64,000 bases of DNA from Lawsonibacter sp. (GCA_022796195.1 JAAWIE010000001.1:1-64000); one strand, 5' to 3'; positions 35,207-44,170 are shown, counted from the stretch's first letter. The notes: generated from the letters alone by a model not told the origin. Numbers and translations: made by a program.

Positions 35207-35993
35207 GCATTTGATCAAGCAGCTGTCCCGGCAGGCACAGGGACGAGGGCTGTCTCATGCCTATATTATCTCTGGTCCTGTCGGGTCTGGGCGGCATAGG
35301 CTGGCCCAGCACTTAGCGGCAGCAATGCTCTGTACCGGGTCAGGAGAGCGGCCCTGCGGACAGTGCGGCCCCTGTCAGAAGGTGAAAAAAGGAATCCACC
35401 CGGATTTGTCCGTGATTACCGGTCCGGAGGAGGGGAAGCCCATTGCAGTGGACCAGGTACGGGCCCTGCGGGCGGACGCCTATATCCGGCCTAACGAAGG
35501 GGAACGGAAAGTCTACCTCTTACAGGAGGCAGACCGGATGAATCCTCCGGCACAAAATGCTATGCTTAAGCTGCTAGAAGAGGGGCCTTCTTACGCCGCA
35601 TTTCTCTTGATTGCCAATAATGCAGGGGGTCTGCTCCAGACAGTGCGGTCCCGATGTGAGGAGCTGCCTCTGCATCCAGCTGAGGAGGAGCCGCCCATAG
35701 GTGACGAGGAGCGGAGGACGCTGGTGAAAAAGCTGGCCGAAGCCATTGGTCAGGCTGGTGAGCTGGAGCTTTTTGAAGCGGCTCTGGTTCTGGATCAGAA
35801 GATGGGCAGAGAGGAACTTTCTGCTTTACTGGATGAACTGGAGGTTGAGTTGGGAGCACGGGCTGTCCGTCCGGAAAATCGCCGCCGTCTGATCCAGGGT
35901 GCGGAGCTGGTCAATCAGCTGCGTGAGGCCGTCCGGTTGAACGTGAATGCCGGTCAGCTGGCTGGGTGGCTGTGCGCTGGGATGTTTTTGTGA
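35190..35993 (+). CDS. holB: DNA polymerase III delta-prime subunit
   Basis: 267 residues. The ATPase-like fold has a degenerate P-loop (SGPVGSGRHRLAQ), a zinc module (CTGSGERPCGQCGPCQKVKKG), NPPAQNAMLKLLEEG and the SRC motif in VRSRCEELP that supplies the arginine finger. Delta-prime is part of the clamp loader. It starts 17 bases before the yaaO-like stop, so it is translationally coupled. GGTGGGG precedes the ATG; the longer frame from 35178 is less likely. The C-terminus is short. Confidence 0.9.
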   Translation: MEWENEHLIKQLSRQAQGRGLSHAYIISGPVGSGRHRLAQHLAAAMLCTGSGERPCGQCGPCQKVKKGIHPDLSVITGPEEGKPIAVDQVRALRADAYIRPNEGERKVYLLQEADRMNPPAQNAMLKLLEEGPSYAAFLLIANNAGGLLQTVRSRCEELPLHPAEEEPPIGDEERRTLVKKLAEAIGQAGELELFEAALVLDQKMGREELSALLDELEVELGARAVRPENRRRLIQGAELVNQLREAVRLNVNAGQLAGWLCAGMFL

Positions 35994-36052
35994 GAGATTG
36001 GCTGGAAACGTTCCGTCCCGCCTCAGAGTCAGTTTTATAACAGACTCTAGGA

Positions 36053-36128
36053 CTTGTTTGAAACAGGATAAACACCCAGATGGTGGAAAATCCCTTGGGC
36101 ATTCCGCTGTGGATCAAACAAGCCTGAA
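36053..36128 (+). promoter_or_regulatory. Long inverted repeat in the leader of ricT
   Basis: GACTTGTTTGA near 36053 pairs with TCAAACAAGCC near 36115 (one mismatch), enclosing about 50 bases. It may be an RNA structure between holB and ricT; the 3' arm lies shortly before the RBS. Confidence 0.35.
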
Positions 36129-36146
36129 CAATAAAGGAGAAAAGCT

Positions 36147-37298
36147 ATGGTAGAAATCATCAGCGTCCGTTTTAAAAGCGGTGGAAAAGAATACTATTTC
36201 AATCCCAATGGGGTCCAATTCCAGGTAGGGGATGGGGTGATTGTGGAAACCACCCGGGGAACAGAGTACGCCCAGTGTATTCGGGAAAATAACATGATTG
36301 ATGAGATCGAGTTGACCGCCCCCCTCCGCCCCGTAGTGCGCAAGGCCGAACCCGAGGATCTGCTTGTGCTGGAAAAAAACCGGGAACGGGAAAAAAAAGC
36401 TCTGTCCATTTGTCAACAGAAGATTACGGAACATGGACTGGATATGAAGCTGGTCAGGGCCGAATATGCCTTTGATGGCGGCAAAGTAGTCTTTTATTTT
36501 ACTTCCGAGGGTCGGGTGGACTTTCGTGCCCTGGTAAAAGATCTGGCAGGTACCCTCCATACCCGGATTGAACTGAGGCAGATTGGCGTTCGGGATGAGG
36601 CCAAGCTGCTGGGAGGATTGGGTATCTGCGGCAAACCCTTTTGCTGTTCCCAATTTTTAGAGGAGTTTCAGCCTGTGTCCATTAAAATGGCTAAGACACA
36701 GAATCTTTCCCTCAATCCCACCAAGATCTCCGGCACCTGCGGGCGGCTGATGTGCTGTTTGAAATACGAGCAGGAAGCCTATGAGGATTTGGTAAAGCAT
36801 GCGCCTAAACAGGAGTCCTTTGTGGAGACACCAGACGGGGCCGGTACGGTGTCCGGCATTAATCTGCTGCGGCAGACCGTTCAGGTGCGGCTGGAGTCCG
36901 ACCCGGAAACCCCTAGGACGTATCATAACTGTGAGCTGTGCATAGTCCGAAGCGGCAAGGGCAGAAGACCGGAAGGTTATGTGGAGCCTCCTCTAGAGGA
37001 ATTGGCAAAACTGCGCCGTCAGGAGGAGGATGCCCCTCCGGTATTGACTGAGGAGGATTCCTTAGCTGCCGCCATTGAGGCGGCCTTCCCCAGCCGGGAA
37101 CGCCGGGAGGAACCGGAGGAACGCAGGCCAAGCCGCCGGAACCGGCCCCGCCGTCCCAGAATGGAGGAGGAAGAGACGGGTTTTGAACAGGTGGACCGCC
37201 GCTTGAGAGAGGAGAGCAGAGACCACCGGAATAACAACCGCCGCCGCCGTCACCGCCCCAAGGGAAAAGGAGGCAGGCCAAACGCTCCGCAGGAGTAA
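36147..37298 (+). CDS. ricT: RicT/YaaT, PSP1 domain protein
   Basis: 383 residues. The PSP1 domain spans ~60-150, and the family cysteines lie at GLGICGKPFCCSQFL (~155) and GTCGRLMCCLKYE (~197). In B. subtilis, YaaT with YmcA and YlbF carries FeS clusters and controls RNase Y-dependent RNA processing, which affects sporulation and biofilms. The C-terminal ~90 residues are an Arg/Glu-rich disordered tail ending in RRRRHRPKGKGGRP, possibly RNA-binding. The start follows AAAGGAG. The holB-ricT order is conserved. Confidence 0.93.
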   Translation: MVEIISVRFKSGGKEYYFNPNGVQFQVGDGVIVETTRGTEYAQCIRENNMIDEIELTAPLRPVVRKAEPEDLLVLEKNREREKKALSICQQKITEHGLDMKLVRAEYAFDGGKVVFYFTSEGRVDFRALVKDLAGTLHTRIELRQIGVRDEAKLLGGLGICGKPFCCSQFLEEFQPVSIKMAKTQNLSLNPTKISGTCGRLMCCLKYEQEAYEDLVKHAPKQESFVETPDGAGTVSGINLLRQTVQVRLESDPETPRTYHNCELCIVRSGKGRRPEGYVEPPLEELAKLRRQEEDAPPVLTEEDSLAAAIEAAFPSRERREEPEERRPSRRNRPRRPRMEEEETGFEQVDRRLREESRDHRNNNRRRRHRPKGKGGRPNAPQE

Positions 37299-37321
37299 CG
37301 CAGAAAAGGTCCAGCTCTGGT

Positions 37322-37350
37322 TTGACATGGCTGGACCTTTGGTCTATACT
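37322..37350 (+). promoter_or_regulatory. Promoter of the AEC transporter gene
   Basis: A consensus TTGACA (37322-37327), 17 bases and TATACT (37345-37350). The -35 box lies in the loop of an AAAGGTCCAGC/GCTGGACCTTT hairpin after ricT, so termination and initiation signals overlap. Confidence 0.75.
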
Positions 37351-37411
37351 GGAACAAGTGAACTTCAGATAAAGGGCGGCGAACCGCAAATCGTTATGGG
37401 GAAGTGAGTAG

Positions 37412-38356
37412 ATGGCAGGATTTCTGAATGCACTGTCGGCCTGTCTGGTACTGCTGATGCTTATGTCGGTGGGCTATTTTATGGGGACTGGAGGCTGGAT
37501 GACGGCAGCAGAGAAAAAGTTTCTCAGCAAGTACATTGTCAATATCGCCGTACCTTGTAACTGCCTTGTCGGGCTGCTGAATAATTTGGACCGGGATAGT
37601 CTGGCACAGGCGGGCATGATGGTTGCGGCGGCCATGGTTTCTGTTGCAGTATCCCTGCTGGCCTCTGCTTTTGCAGCCTCCTTGCTCCGTCTGCCCCGGG
37701 AGCGGTGGGGCGTATTTGTAGCCATGGCAGGGCTGTCTAATACCATTTTTATCGGGATCCCAGTTTGTACACAGCTCTTTGGAGAGGCTAGTATGCCCTT
37801 TATTATGCTCTACTATATGGGACATACTGCTTTTCTCCAGTCGGTAGGTGTTATGCTGGTTGAACGGGCAGGTTCCAGTAAACGGCAGGGGACCAGCGTG
37901 ACTGGATTTTTGCGAGATATGTTCTCAAAACCGCCTATTTTATCCGTAATTGCTGCCGTTCTGTTGTTAATTTTAAACCTGCGTCCCCCTGAGACTGTGA
38001 TGCGGTTTGCTGGTTACATCAGCAGTTCGGTATCCCCGTTGGCCCTGATTTACTGCGGCTTCATTGTCTATGAAGTTGGACTGAAAAATCTGCGCTTCCT
38101 TCGGGGATTACCGGTTATGTTGGTTATTCGGCTGGTATTGTCGCCGGTAATCTGTCTGGTCTGCTGCCGTTTGTTTGGCATGGAGGGACTGCCCTTGCAG
38201 GTTTTTGTGGTGGAAAGTGCCCTGCCTGTGGTCAGTCAGGTGACGGTGATGGCAGGGGCCTACGGTGCGGATGAGGAATATGCCGCTGCCGGCGCCTGTT
38301 TATCTATTTTAGGCAGTTTGATCACAATTCCTATTTTGATGGTAATGTTAGGTTGA
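37412..38356 (+). CDS. AEC-family (auxin efflux carrier) transporter
   Basis: 314 residues with about ten membrane helices. The family landmarks are LSKYIVNIAVPCNCLVGLL near the start, the broken-helix GLSNTIFIGIPVCTQLFGEASMPF and the C-terminal half-repeat ESALPVVSQVTVMAGAYGADEEYAAA. AEC proteins export or import small organic anions such as malate or malonate. The substrate is not visible. It is monocistronic with its own promoter and terminator. Start chosen at ATG after GAAGTGAG. Confidence 0.85.
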   Translation: MAGFLNALSACLVLLMLMSVGYFMGTGGWMTAAEKKFLSKYIVNIAVPCNCLVGLLNNLDRDSLAQAGMMVAAAMVSVAVSLLASAFAASLLRLPRERWGVFVAMAGLSNTIFIGIPVCTQLFGEASMPFIMLYYMGHTAFLQSVGVMLVERAGSSKRQGTSVTGFLRDMFSKPPILSVIAAVLLLILNLRPPETVMRFAGYISSSVSPLALIYCGFIVYEVGLKNLRFLRGLPVMLVIRLVLSPVICLVCCRLFGMEGLPLQVFVVESALPVVSQVTVMAGAYGADEEYAAAGACLSILGSLITIPILMVMLG

Positions 38357-38377
38357 TGCCTAATCTGCCGCAAAGTT

Positions 38378-38410
38378 CGCCCCGGAGTATCTCTACTCCG
38401 GGGCGTTTTT
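38378..38410 (+). terminator. Terminator after the AEC transporter
   Basis: A CGCCCCGGAGTA/TACTCCGGGGCG stem with a 4-base loop and five T; the aspS stop on the minus strand abuts it. Confidence 0.88.
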
Positions 38411-40200
38411 CATGCTTCTTCGATTTTTAGAACGGCAATATTCAATTCGTCCAGCTGTTTCTGTTCCACCGTTCCCGGTGCGCCCATCATCAGGTCCTGA
38501 GCGTTTTTGTTCATAGGGAATGGAATTACTTCCCGGATGGAGTCCTCGCCAGACAGCAGCATTACCATCCGGTCGACACCAGGAGCAATACCCGCATGGG
38601 GTGGTGCGCCGTAGGTAAAGGCGTTGTACATGGCGGGGAACTTGGATTTAACATCCTCCTCGCCTAAGCGGACCAGTTGGAAGGCTTCCAGCATGATTTC
38701 CGGATCGTGGTTGCGCACCGCGCCGGAGCTGAGCTCTACGCCGTTGCACACCAAATCGTACTGGAATGCAGTGATCGTCAAGGGGTCTACTTCTCCTGCA
38801 GCCGCTTTCTTCAAAATCTCCAACCCGCCATTGGGCATAGAGAAGGGGTTGTGGCAGAATTCCAGTTCGCCGCTCTCCTCCCCAATCTCGTACATGGGGA
38901 AATCCACAATCCAGCAGAATTCATACCGCTCTCTGTCCATATGAGCGGGACAGAAAGCCCCCAGTTTATTGCGCAGAACGCCTGCCGTCTTTTGGGCGGC
39001 TAGGAGCGTGCCGGCGGTGAGACCCACAAAACAGCCCTTCTCCAGCTTCAGGGCCTCTACTACCTGGTCTTTGATGGGCTGGACAAACTTGGCAATGCCG
39101 CCTACAATCTCCCCCTTTTCATCATAACGGAACCAATAGGCTTTATTTCCGGACTGGACCTCTACCTCATTGCACAGTCCGTCAATCTGCTTTCGGGTTC
39201 CCTCAAAGCCAGAGACTACGATTGCCTTTACCGTTTGGTTTTCAAAGGGCGGGAAGCCACAGCCGGACAGCAGCTGGGTAGTGTCCTGAAGGGTCAGATC
39301 AATGCGCAGGTCCGGTTTGTCTGAACCGTAGACCTCCATAGCCTCCAGATAGGGGATGCGTACAAATGGTACTTTTGAGGCAGTATGATACGTTCCGTAT
39401 TTGGCAAAGATGGGGGGAAGTACATCCTCTAAAACTGTAAATACATCCTCTTGATTGGCAAAAGCCATTTCCATATCCAGCTGGTAGAACTCGCCGGGGG
39501 AGCGGTCGCCCCGGGCGTCCTCATCCCGGAAACAGGGGGCGATTTGAAAATATTTATCGAAACCAGAGGCCATGAGCAGTTGTTTGAACTGTTGGGGAGC
39601 CTGGGGGAGGGCGTAGAACTTGCCAGGGTGCTTCCGAGAAGGTACCAAATAGTCTCGGGCGCCTTCGGGAGAGGAGGCGGTGAGGATGGGAGTGGTGATC
39701 TCTAAAAAGTCGTGGGCTGTCATAGCGGCACGGAGAGCGGATACCACTTGACAACGCAAGACAATGTTATCTTTGACTTCTGGGTTACGCAGGTCCAGAT
39801 ACCGATACTTTAACCGGGCGGATTCGTCCGCCTCACGGGAACGGGTGATGGGGAAGGGCAGTTCGTTATGACGGCAGCGGCCCAGTATTTCAATCTTGGT
39901 GGGGACTACCTCAATGTCGCCGGTGGGCAATTTGGGATTTTTGCTGTCTCGTTCCCGGACTGCTCCGGTGACGGAAATCACGGTCTCTTTGTTCAGTTCC
40001 TTGACAGCAGTGACCATATCCTCGGTTTCCAGAACCACCTGAGTGGTACCATAAAAATCCCGAAGGACCAGAAATGCCAGATTCTGACCCACTTCCCGCA
40101 GGTTTTCCAACCAGCCAGCCAGAGTGACCGTCTGGCCCGTCTGCTCCATCCGGAGCTCTCCACAGGTGTGAGTTCGGTAAAAGGTGACTGTTTCACCCAT
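38410..40200 (-). CDS. aspS: Aspartate--tRNA ligase
   Basis: 596 residues, bacterial type with the GAD insertion domain. OB-fold: GELRMEQTGQTVTLAGWLENLREVGQNLAFLVLRD; motif 2: CFRDEDARGDRSPGEFYQLDMEM; motif 3: GAPPHAGIAPGVDRMVMLLSG. The ATG at 40200 follows TAGGAG; an upstream TTG at 40209 is less likely. It follows hisS in the same direction, a common aaRS pairing. It lies head-on to the expected replication fork. Confidence 0.97.
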   Translation of the reverse strand: MGETVTFYRTHTCGELRMEQTGQTVTLAGWLENLREVGQNLAFLVLRDFYGTTQVVLETEDMVTAVKELNKETVISVTGAVRERDSKNPKLPTGDIEVVPTKIEILGRCRHNELPFPITRSREADESARLKYRYLDLRNPEVKDNIVLRCQVVSALRAAMTAHDFLEITTPILTASSPEGARDYLVPSRKHPGKFYALPQAPQQFKQLLMASGFDKYFQIAPCFRDEDARGDRSPGEFYQLDMEMAFANQEDVFTVLEDVLPPIFAKYGTYHTASKVPFVRIPYLEAMEVYGSDKPDLRIDLTLQDTTQLLSGCGFPPFENQTVKAIVVSGFEGTRKQIDGLCNEVEVQSGNKAYWFRYDEKGEIVGGIAKFVQPIKDQVVEALKLEKGCFVGLTAGTLLAAQKTAGVLRNKLGAFCPAHMDRERYEFCWIVDFPMYEIGEESGELEFCHNPFSMPNGGLEILKKAAAGEVDPLTITAFQYDLVCNGVELSSGAVRNHDPEIMLEAFQLVRLGEEDVKSKFPAMYNAFTYGAPPHAGIAPGVDRMVMLLSGEDSIREVIPFPMNKNAQDLMMGAPGTVEQKQLDELNIAVLKIEEA

Positions 40201-40309
40201 AAATATCAACTCCTAACCGTATTGTTGGTCCATTATATTTCAATTTGTTTTCGCTATGCTGCCTCTTTTCTTTGTGAAGCTCCTGGAGGCGTTGAGTGAG
40301 CAAAATGAT

Positions 40310-41677
40310 TTACTCCCCTTTGTCCAGAATGGGGGTAGCAGCATCACTGCTACCCATGGCGGCGATAATTTTTTCCACCGCTTCTCCGGTGGGGAGGAGG
40401 TTCTGTTCACCTGAGTGCATATCTTTCAAGGAGACCTTATCCTGTTTGATCTCGTCGTCCCCCAAGAAGATCACATAGGGGACCCCCAGTTTGTCGGCAT
40501 AGTTCATCTTCTGCTTGAATTTCTTTTGCTCACCGTAAATCTGGGTACGCACCCCGGAGGTGCGAAGTTGAGTGGCCAGAGCGATGGCGGGTCCCATATC
40601 TTCCGTCATAGGAAGGACGAGCACGTCAGCAGGGGCGGTGTTCAAAGCATTGTTCAGATAGCCTTGATCCTCCAGAACGAAGAAAAGACGGGTAAGGCCA
40701 ATGGAAATTCCAACGCCAGGGAGTTGTTTATCAGTATAATATTCCGCTAAGTTGTCATAACGGCCCCCGGAGCAGATGGAACCGATTTCCGGGTGGTCCA
40801 GCATGGTAGTCTCATACACAGTGCCGGTGTAGTAGTCCAGACCCCGGGCGATGGTCAGGTCCAGTACAAAGTTGGTCTCGGGGACCCCGAATGCCGCTAG
40901 ATGCTTTGCAACAGCGGACAGTTCACTCAGACCCTCGTCAAACATGGGGTGGCGTCCCTGGTAATCCTCCAAGGCGGAAAGGACTTCACCATTACAGCCT
41001 TTGATGGAGATAAATTTCAGGATTTCGGCCGCCTGTTCATCGCTTAAACCGATGTCGGGAGCGGTAAGCAGTTCCCGAACCGATTTTTCTCCAATCTTTT
41101 CCAGCTTGTCCACAGTGCGCATGATAGCCCCGGATTGAGCGGTCAGTCCCAGCATGGCATAAAAGCCGTTTAGAATCTTTCGGTTGTTTACCCGAATCTG
41201 AAAGCGTTTTAGTCCCAGGGCCGTGAAGGTCCGGTAAATGATGGCAGGAATCTCCGCATCGTTGGAGATGTCTAGCTGACCGTCGCCAATGACGTCAATG
41301 TCCGCCTGATAGAACTCTCGGAACCGGCCCCGCTGGGCCCGTTCTCCCCGATATACCTTGCCAATCTGGAACCGGCGGAAGGGGAATGCCAACTTGGCGT
41401 AGTTCAGCGCCACATATTTTGCCAGAGGAACCGTCAGGTCGAAGCGGAGAGAAAGGTCGCTGTCTCCTTTGGTAAAGCGGTAAATTTGCTTTTCTGTTTC
41501 GCCGCCCCCCTTGGCCAGCAAAATTTCGCTGGCCTCAATGAGAGGGGTATCAAGCGGCGTGTAGGCGTAGAGGGAGAAAGACTCTCGGATAATGGCCGCC
41601 ATGCGGTCAAACTGAATCTGCCGGGCCGGCAGAAGCTCCATAAAACCGGAGAGTGTTCTGGGTTGTACCTTAGCCAT
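40310..41677 (-). CDS. hisS: Histidine--tRNA ligase
   Basis: 455 residues. Motif 1 is near the start (GFMELLPARQIQFDRMAAIIRESFSLYAYTPLDTPLIE), motif 2 is RGERAQRGRFREFYQADIDVIG, and the HisA/HisB signatures are LDLTIARGLDYYTGTVYE and GSICSGGRYDNL. The C-terminal anticodon domain is present. No T-box sequence is visible upstream. It is followed by aspS after a 109-base spacer. Confidence 0.96.
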   Translation of the reverse strand: MAKVQPRTLSGFMELLPARQIQFDRMAAIIRESFSLYAYTPLDTPLIEASEILLAKGGGETEKQIYRFTKGDSDLSLRFDLTVPLAKYVALNYAKLAFPFRRFQIGKVYRGERAQRGRFREFYQADIDVIGDGQLDISNDAEIPAIIYRTFTALGLKRFQIRVNNRKILNGFYAMLGLTAQSGAIMRTVDKLEKIGEKSVRELLTAPDIGLSDEQAAEILKFISIKGCNGEVLSALEDYQGRHPMFDEGLSELSAVAKHLAAFGVPETNFVLDLTIARGLDYYTGTVYETTMLDHPEIGSICSGGRYDNLAEYYTDKQLPGVGISIGLTRLFFVLEDQGYLNNALNTAPADVLVLPMTEDMGPAIALATQLRTSGVRTQIYGEQKKFKQKMNYADKLGVPYVIFLGDDEIKQDKVSLKDMHSGEQNLLPTGEAVEKIIAAMGSSDAATPILDKGE

Positions 41678-41726
41678 AATTCATAATCCTTTCTTTTTTC
41701 AACTACACATGAAGGGTGTTCTTTTC

Positions 41727-41743
41727 TTTCAAGAAAAAGGAAC
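41727..41743. repeat. Partial CTTTTCTTTCAAGAAAAAGG element
   Basis: A short copy of the palindromic intergenic element seen in full at 49306 and 62988, upstream of hisS. Confidence 0.4.
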
Positions 41744-41745
41744 AG

Positions 41746-41779
41746 GCGCTCCCATCCACGAGAATCGGGACGGGAGCGC
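41746..41779 (-). terminator. Probable terminator after the MGS-like gene
   Basis: A GCGCTCCC/GGGAGCGC stem with an 18-base internal part; on the minus strand TTCCTTTTT follows. Confidence 0.6.
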
Positions 41780-41802
41780 ATGCTTGCGGTTTGCGCTGTC
41801 TA

Positions 41803-42219
41803 TCACAGTGCGAAGGGCACCCGGTTGGGATTCATGCCCTCCCGCCAGTCAAGGTCGCCCCGGGCCAAGCCGTGAATCAACAGCTCAGCTGTGGCTACGT
41901 TGGTAGCCACAGGGACGGAATGCTGGTCGCATAGGCGGGTGATATACAGCACATCCTTATCCATCTCGTTGTCCTGTGGGGAATTGAAGAAGAGTACTAA
42001 ATCGATCTCATTGTAGATGATACGCTGGCCGATCTGCTCAATGCCGCCATGCTCATGGGACAAAAACAGATTGACAGGCAGACCGGTGGCCTCGGCGACC
42101 ATACGCCCGGTGGCGTTGGTGCCGCAGACGGAATGCTTGGACAGGACCCCACAATATGCAGTACAAAACTGTACCATCAGGTCCTGCTTTTTGGTATGGC
42201 TCATAATGGCGATGTTCAT
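41803..42219 (-). CDS. Methylglyoxal-synthase-like domain protein lacking catalytic residues
   Basis: 138 residues clearly homologous to methylglyoxal synthase over its whole length (MNIAIMSHTKKQDLMVQF; ATGLPVNLFLS; SVPVATNVATAELLIHGL). Against the E. coli enzyme, His19 is kept. However, Asp20 is Thr, the GTTG phosphate loop is NATG, Gly66 is His, catalytic Asp71 is Ile (GGIEQ for GGDQQ), Asp91 is Ser (FFNSP for FFWDP) and His98 is Met. It is therefore unlikely to convert DHAP to methylglyoxal and may be a sensor or allosteric module. It is co-transcribed with the MinD-type ATPase 48 bases upstream. Confidence 0.82.
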   Translation of the reverse strand: MNIAIMSHTKKQDLMVQFCTAYCGVLSKHSVCGTNATGRMVAEATGLPVNLFLSHEHGGIEQIGQRIIYNEIDLVLFFNSPQDNEMDKDVLYITRLCDQHSVPVATNVATAELLIHGLARGDLDWREGMNPNRVPFAL

Positions 42220-42267
42220 GGCATCAATACCTCCTTAGTATGTATGATTGCGACAGTGGGTCGATAT

Positions 42268-43002
42268 TTATCGAATACGCATAATAGGCACCCGCTCGCC
42301 CTCCAGCCGGCGGGCGATATTCCAGCAGGCTAAGGCGGCGCCCCTCTGGCCGCGGCTGGTAAGGGGTTGACCCAGGTTGGCGCAGAGAATTACGTGGGGA
42401 TCTTCCGGCACCACCCCGATAAGGGGCAGGCCGGCAGCATCCATGGCATCGTCGATGGTAGCGCGCAGCCGGCGCAGCAGGCGAGTTTGGATTCGGTTCA
42501 TGACCAAATGAACCTGGCGCAGTTGATCCAGCTCCGCCACTGTGCGTTGGGCGTCCCGAAGGGAGGAGGCATCGTTTGTGGCAATTACGATGGCCCGGTC
42601 GGCCCCGCAGATGGCCAGCCGGAAACCAGGTCCCAGGCCGGCAGGGGAGTCAATTAGAACATAATCGTACATTGTACGGGCGGTGTCCAGAAGGGCCCGC
42701 ACCTTTTCAGGGGTGAGGCTGGCGGGCATGGTCATGGGAGAGGTGAGCAGAAACAAACCCTTTAACGCGGGGTGAGCAACCGCTGCCCGAGCTAAGGGAC
42801 AGCGGCCCAAGGCGACGTCGGAAAAGTCCATTAGTGCCCGGTCGTTAAGGCCAAGAGAGATATCCAGGTTGCGCAGACCGATATCCATGTCGATGCACAG
42901 CACCGTCCGGCCCATAAGGGCCAGCGAAGCGGCTACACCGCCAGTAATCGAGGTCTTCCCGGTGCCGCCCTTTCCCGATGTGATCGAAACTACGGTGCCC
43001 AT
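42268..43002 (-). CDS. MinD-family ATPase (orphan)
   Basis: 244 residues. The deviant Walker A motif is SGKGGTGKTS, switch I is DMDIGLRNLDISLG and the Walker B region is YDYVLIDSPAG, all as in MinD/ParA ATPases. MinD places the division septum with MinC and MinE, or positions other complexes. No minC or minE is in the window. The C-terminus (CWNIARRLEGERVPIMRIR) is only a weak candidate for the membrane-targeting helix. Division-site placement, flagellar number or another cargo are all possible. Paired with the MGS-like gene. Confidence 0.8.
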   Translation of the reverse strand: MGTVVSITSGKGGTGKTSITGGVAASLALMGRTVLCIDMDIGLRNLDISLGLNDRALMDFSDVALGRCPLARAAVAHPALKGLFLLTSPMTMPASLTPEKVRALLDTARTMYDYVLIDSPAGLGPGFRLAICGADRAIVIATNDASSLRDAQRTVAELDQLRQVHLVMNRIQTRLLRRLRATIDDAMDAAGLPLIGVVPEDPHVILCANLGQPLTSRGQRGAALACWNIARRLEGERVPIMRIR

Positions 43003-43120
43003 GGAAGCTACCTCCTAATTCATAGTCTAATATATCACAAATCTGTCATCCGTCAACCGTTTTTTGAGTTTTTTTTAGAAAAATTTTACAATTCGCCTGA
43101 ATTTCTTATGTCGAACTGTG

Positions 43121-43834
43121 TCAGAGCGGCTCTTTTTGAATTTTGGACCACCGCCGGGGATAGTTTTTTAAGGTGGGCGCTACCTTTTCAATGATAATTA
43201 AGCGGTGGATGACCTCTGTCCCTGGGATGGTGTAGTCGAAAATATCTTGGATGCGACCGCCCAAAAATTTGATGCAATGGGCGGCTTTTTCCAATTCCTG
43301 TCCGCTGTCAACACTCTTCATGGCTAAAAACCTGCCTCCGACTTTCACATAGGGCAGACATAGTTCGCACAGGATCCGCAGGTCGGCCACCGCTCGGGCG
43401 GTGGCAAAGTCGAAGCTGTCCCGAAACCCTTTCACGAGGGATTGTTCTTCTGCCCGGGCGTGGAGGGTGTGGACATTTTGCAGGGCTAAGCTTTGGGACA
43501 AGGAATCCAGCCATTCCAGACGTTTGTTCAGGGAGTCCAGCAAGGTGACCTCTAGAGAGGGGACTAATAAGCCCAGAACCATGCCGGGGAAGCCTGCTCC
43601 AGTACCCACATCAATGAGAGTCTTCCCTGTAAAGTCGAAATACTTTATAAGAGATGCACAGTCCAGCATGTGGAGGCGGGCCACTCCCTCAGGGTCCCGA
43701 ATAGCAGTGAGGTTCATTACCTGATTTTTTTCCAGGAGCAGCTGCCCATACTGAGCCAGCCGCGCAGGGGAGGGGGGAGGAATATAGGCAGAAAGCCCTA
43801 GTTCCTCTAATCCGGCAGAAATGATTGCTTCCAT
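43121..43834 (-). CDS. rsmG: 16S rRNA (guanine527-N7)-methyltransferase RsmG
   Basis: 237 residues. The SAM-binding motif is LIDVGTGAGFPGMVL, with NLTAIRDPEGVARLHMLDC upstream and ATARAVADLRILCELCLPYVKVGG downstream, as in GidB/RsmG. It methylates N7 of G527 in the 530 loop; loss gives low-level streptomycin resistance in other bacteria. In most Firmicutes it lies next to mnmG; here it follows a membrane-protein gene and mscL. Confidence 0.95.
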   Translation of the reverse strand: MEAIISAGLEELGLSAYIPPPSPARLAQYGQLLLEKNQVMNLTAIRDPEGVARLHMLDCASLIKYFDFTGKTLIDVGTGAGFPGMVLGLLVPSLEVTLLDSLNKRLEWLDSLSQSLALQNVHTLHARAEEQSLVKGFRDSFDFATARAVADLRILCELCLPYVKVGGRFLAMKSVDSGQELEKAAHCIKFLGGRIQDIFDYTIPGTEVIHRLIIIEKVAPTLKNYPRRWSKIQKEPL

Positions 43835-43837
43835 GCC

Positions 43838-44170
43838 TTACCTCCCAAAATTGGACATCAGGCCAGTAATACCGATGGGCAGGGTGGCCAGAGCCAGCAG
43901 CCAGCACAAAACTGCCAGGGCCGCCGCCGGCCATTTTCCTGGTTTCCCGGTGGACCTCCAAGAGACGAGGGAGAGAATTCCCAGACCGATGAGGCCGGGG
44001 ACAGTGAGCAGCGGACCCATGTTGTTCAATCCCCGGCCAGTAAAATAGATATAGGTGGTTAAGGCCAGCAGAATCAGCGCATAGACTAGGCCAATCCAGG
44101 CCAGAGTCCGTTTAACCGGGGAGGCGGGGGTGTACCCCGATTCGGGGTGCTCTGGTGTACGTTTCGGCAT
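43838..44170 (-). CDS. Hypothetical three-helix membrane protein
   Basis: 110 residues. A proline-rich N-terminal ~20 residues is followed by three membrane helices (LAWIGLVYALILLALTTYIYF; MGPLLTVPGLIGLGILSLVSW; PAAALAVLCWLLALATLPIGI). Not recognised. It overlaps the mscL stop by one base and ends three bases before the rsmG start, so it is coupled to both. Confidence 0.75.
   Translation of the reverse strand: MPKRTPEHPESGYTPASPVKRTLAWIGLVYALILLALTTYIYFTGRGLNNMGPLLTVPGLIGLGILSLVSWRSTGKPGKWPAAALAVLCWLLALATLPIGITGLMSNFGR

Noticed and set aside
41678-41802. T-box for hisS
   Set aside because: No TGGNACC-type T-box sequence or stem I; only a hairpin serving the preceding gene and a repeat fragment.
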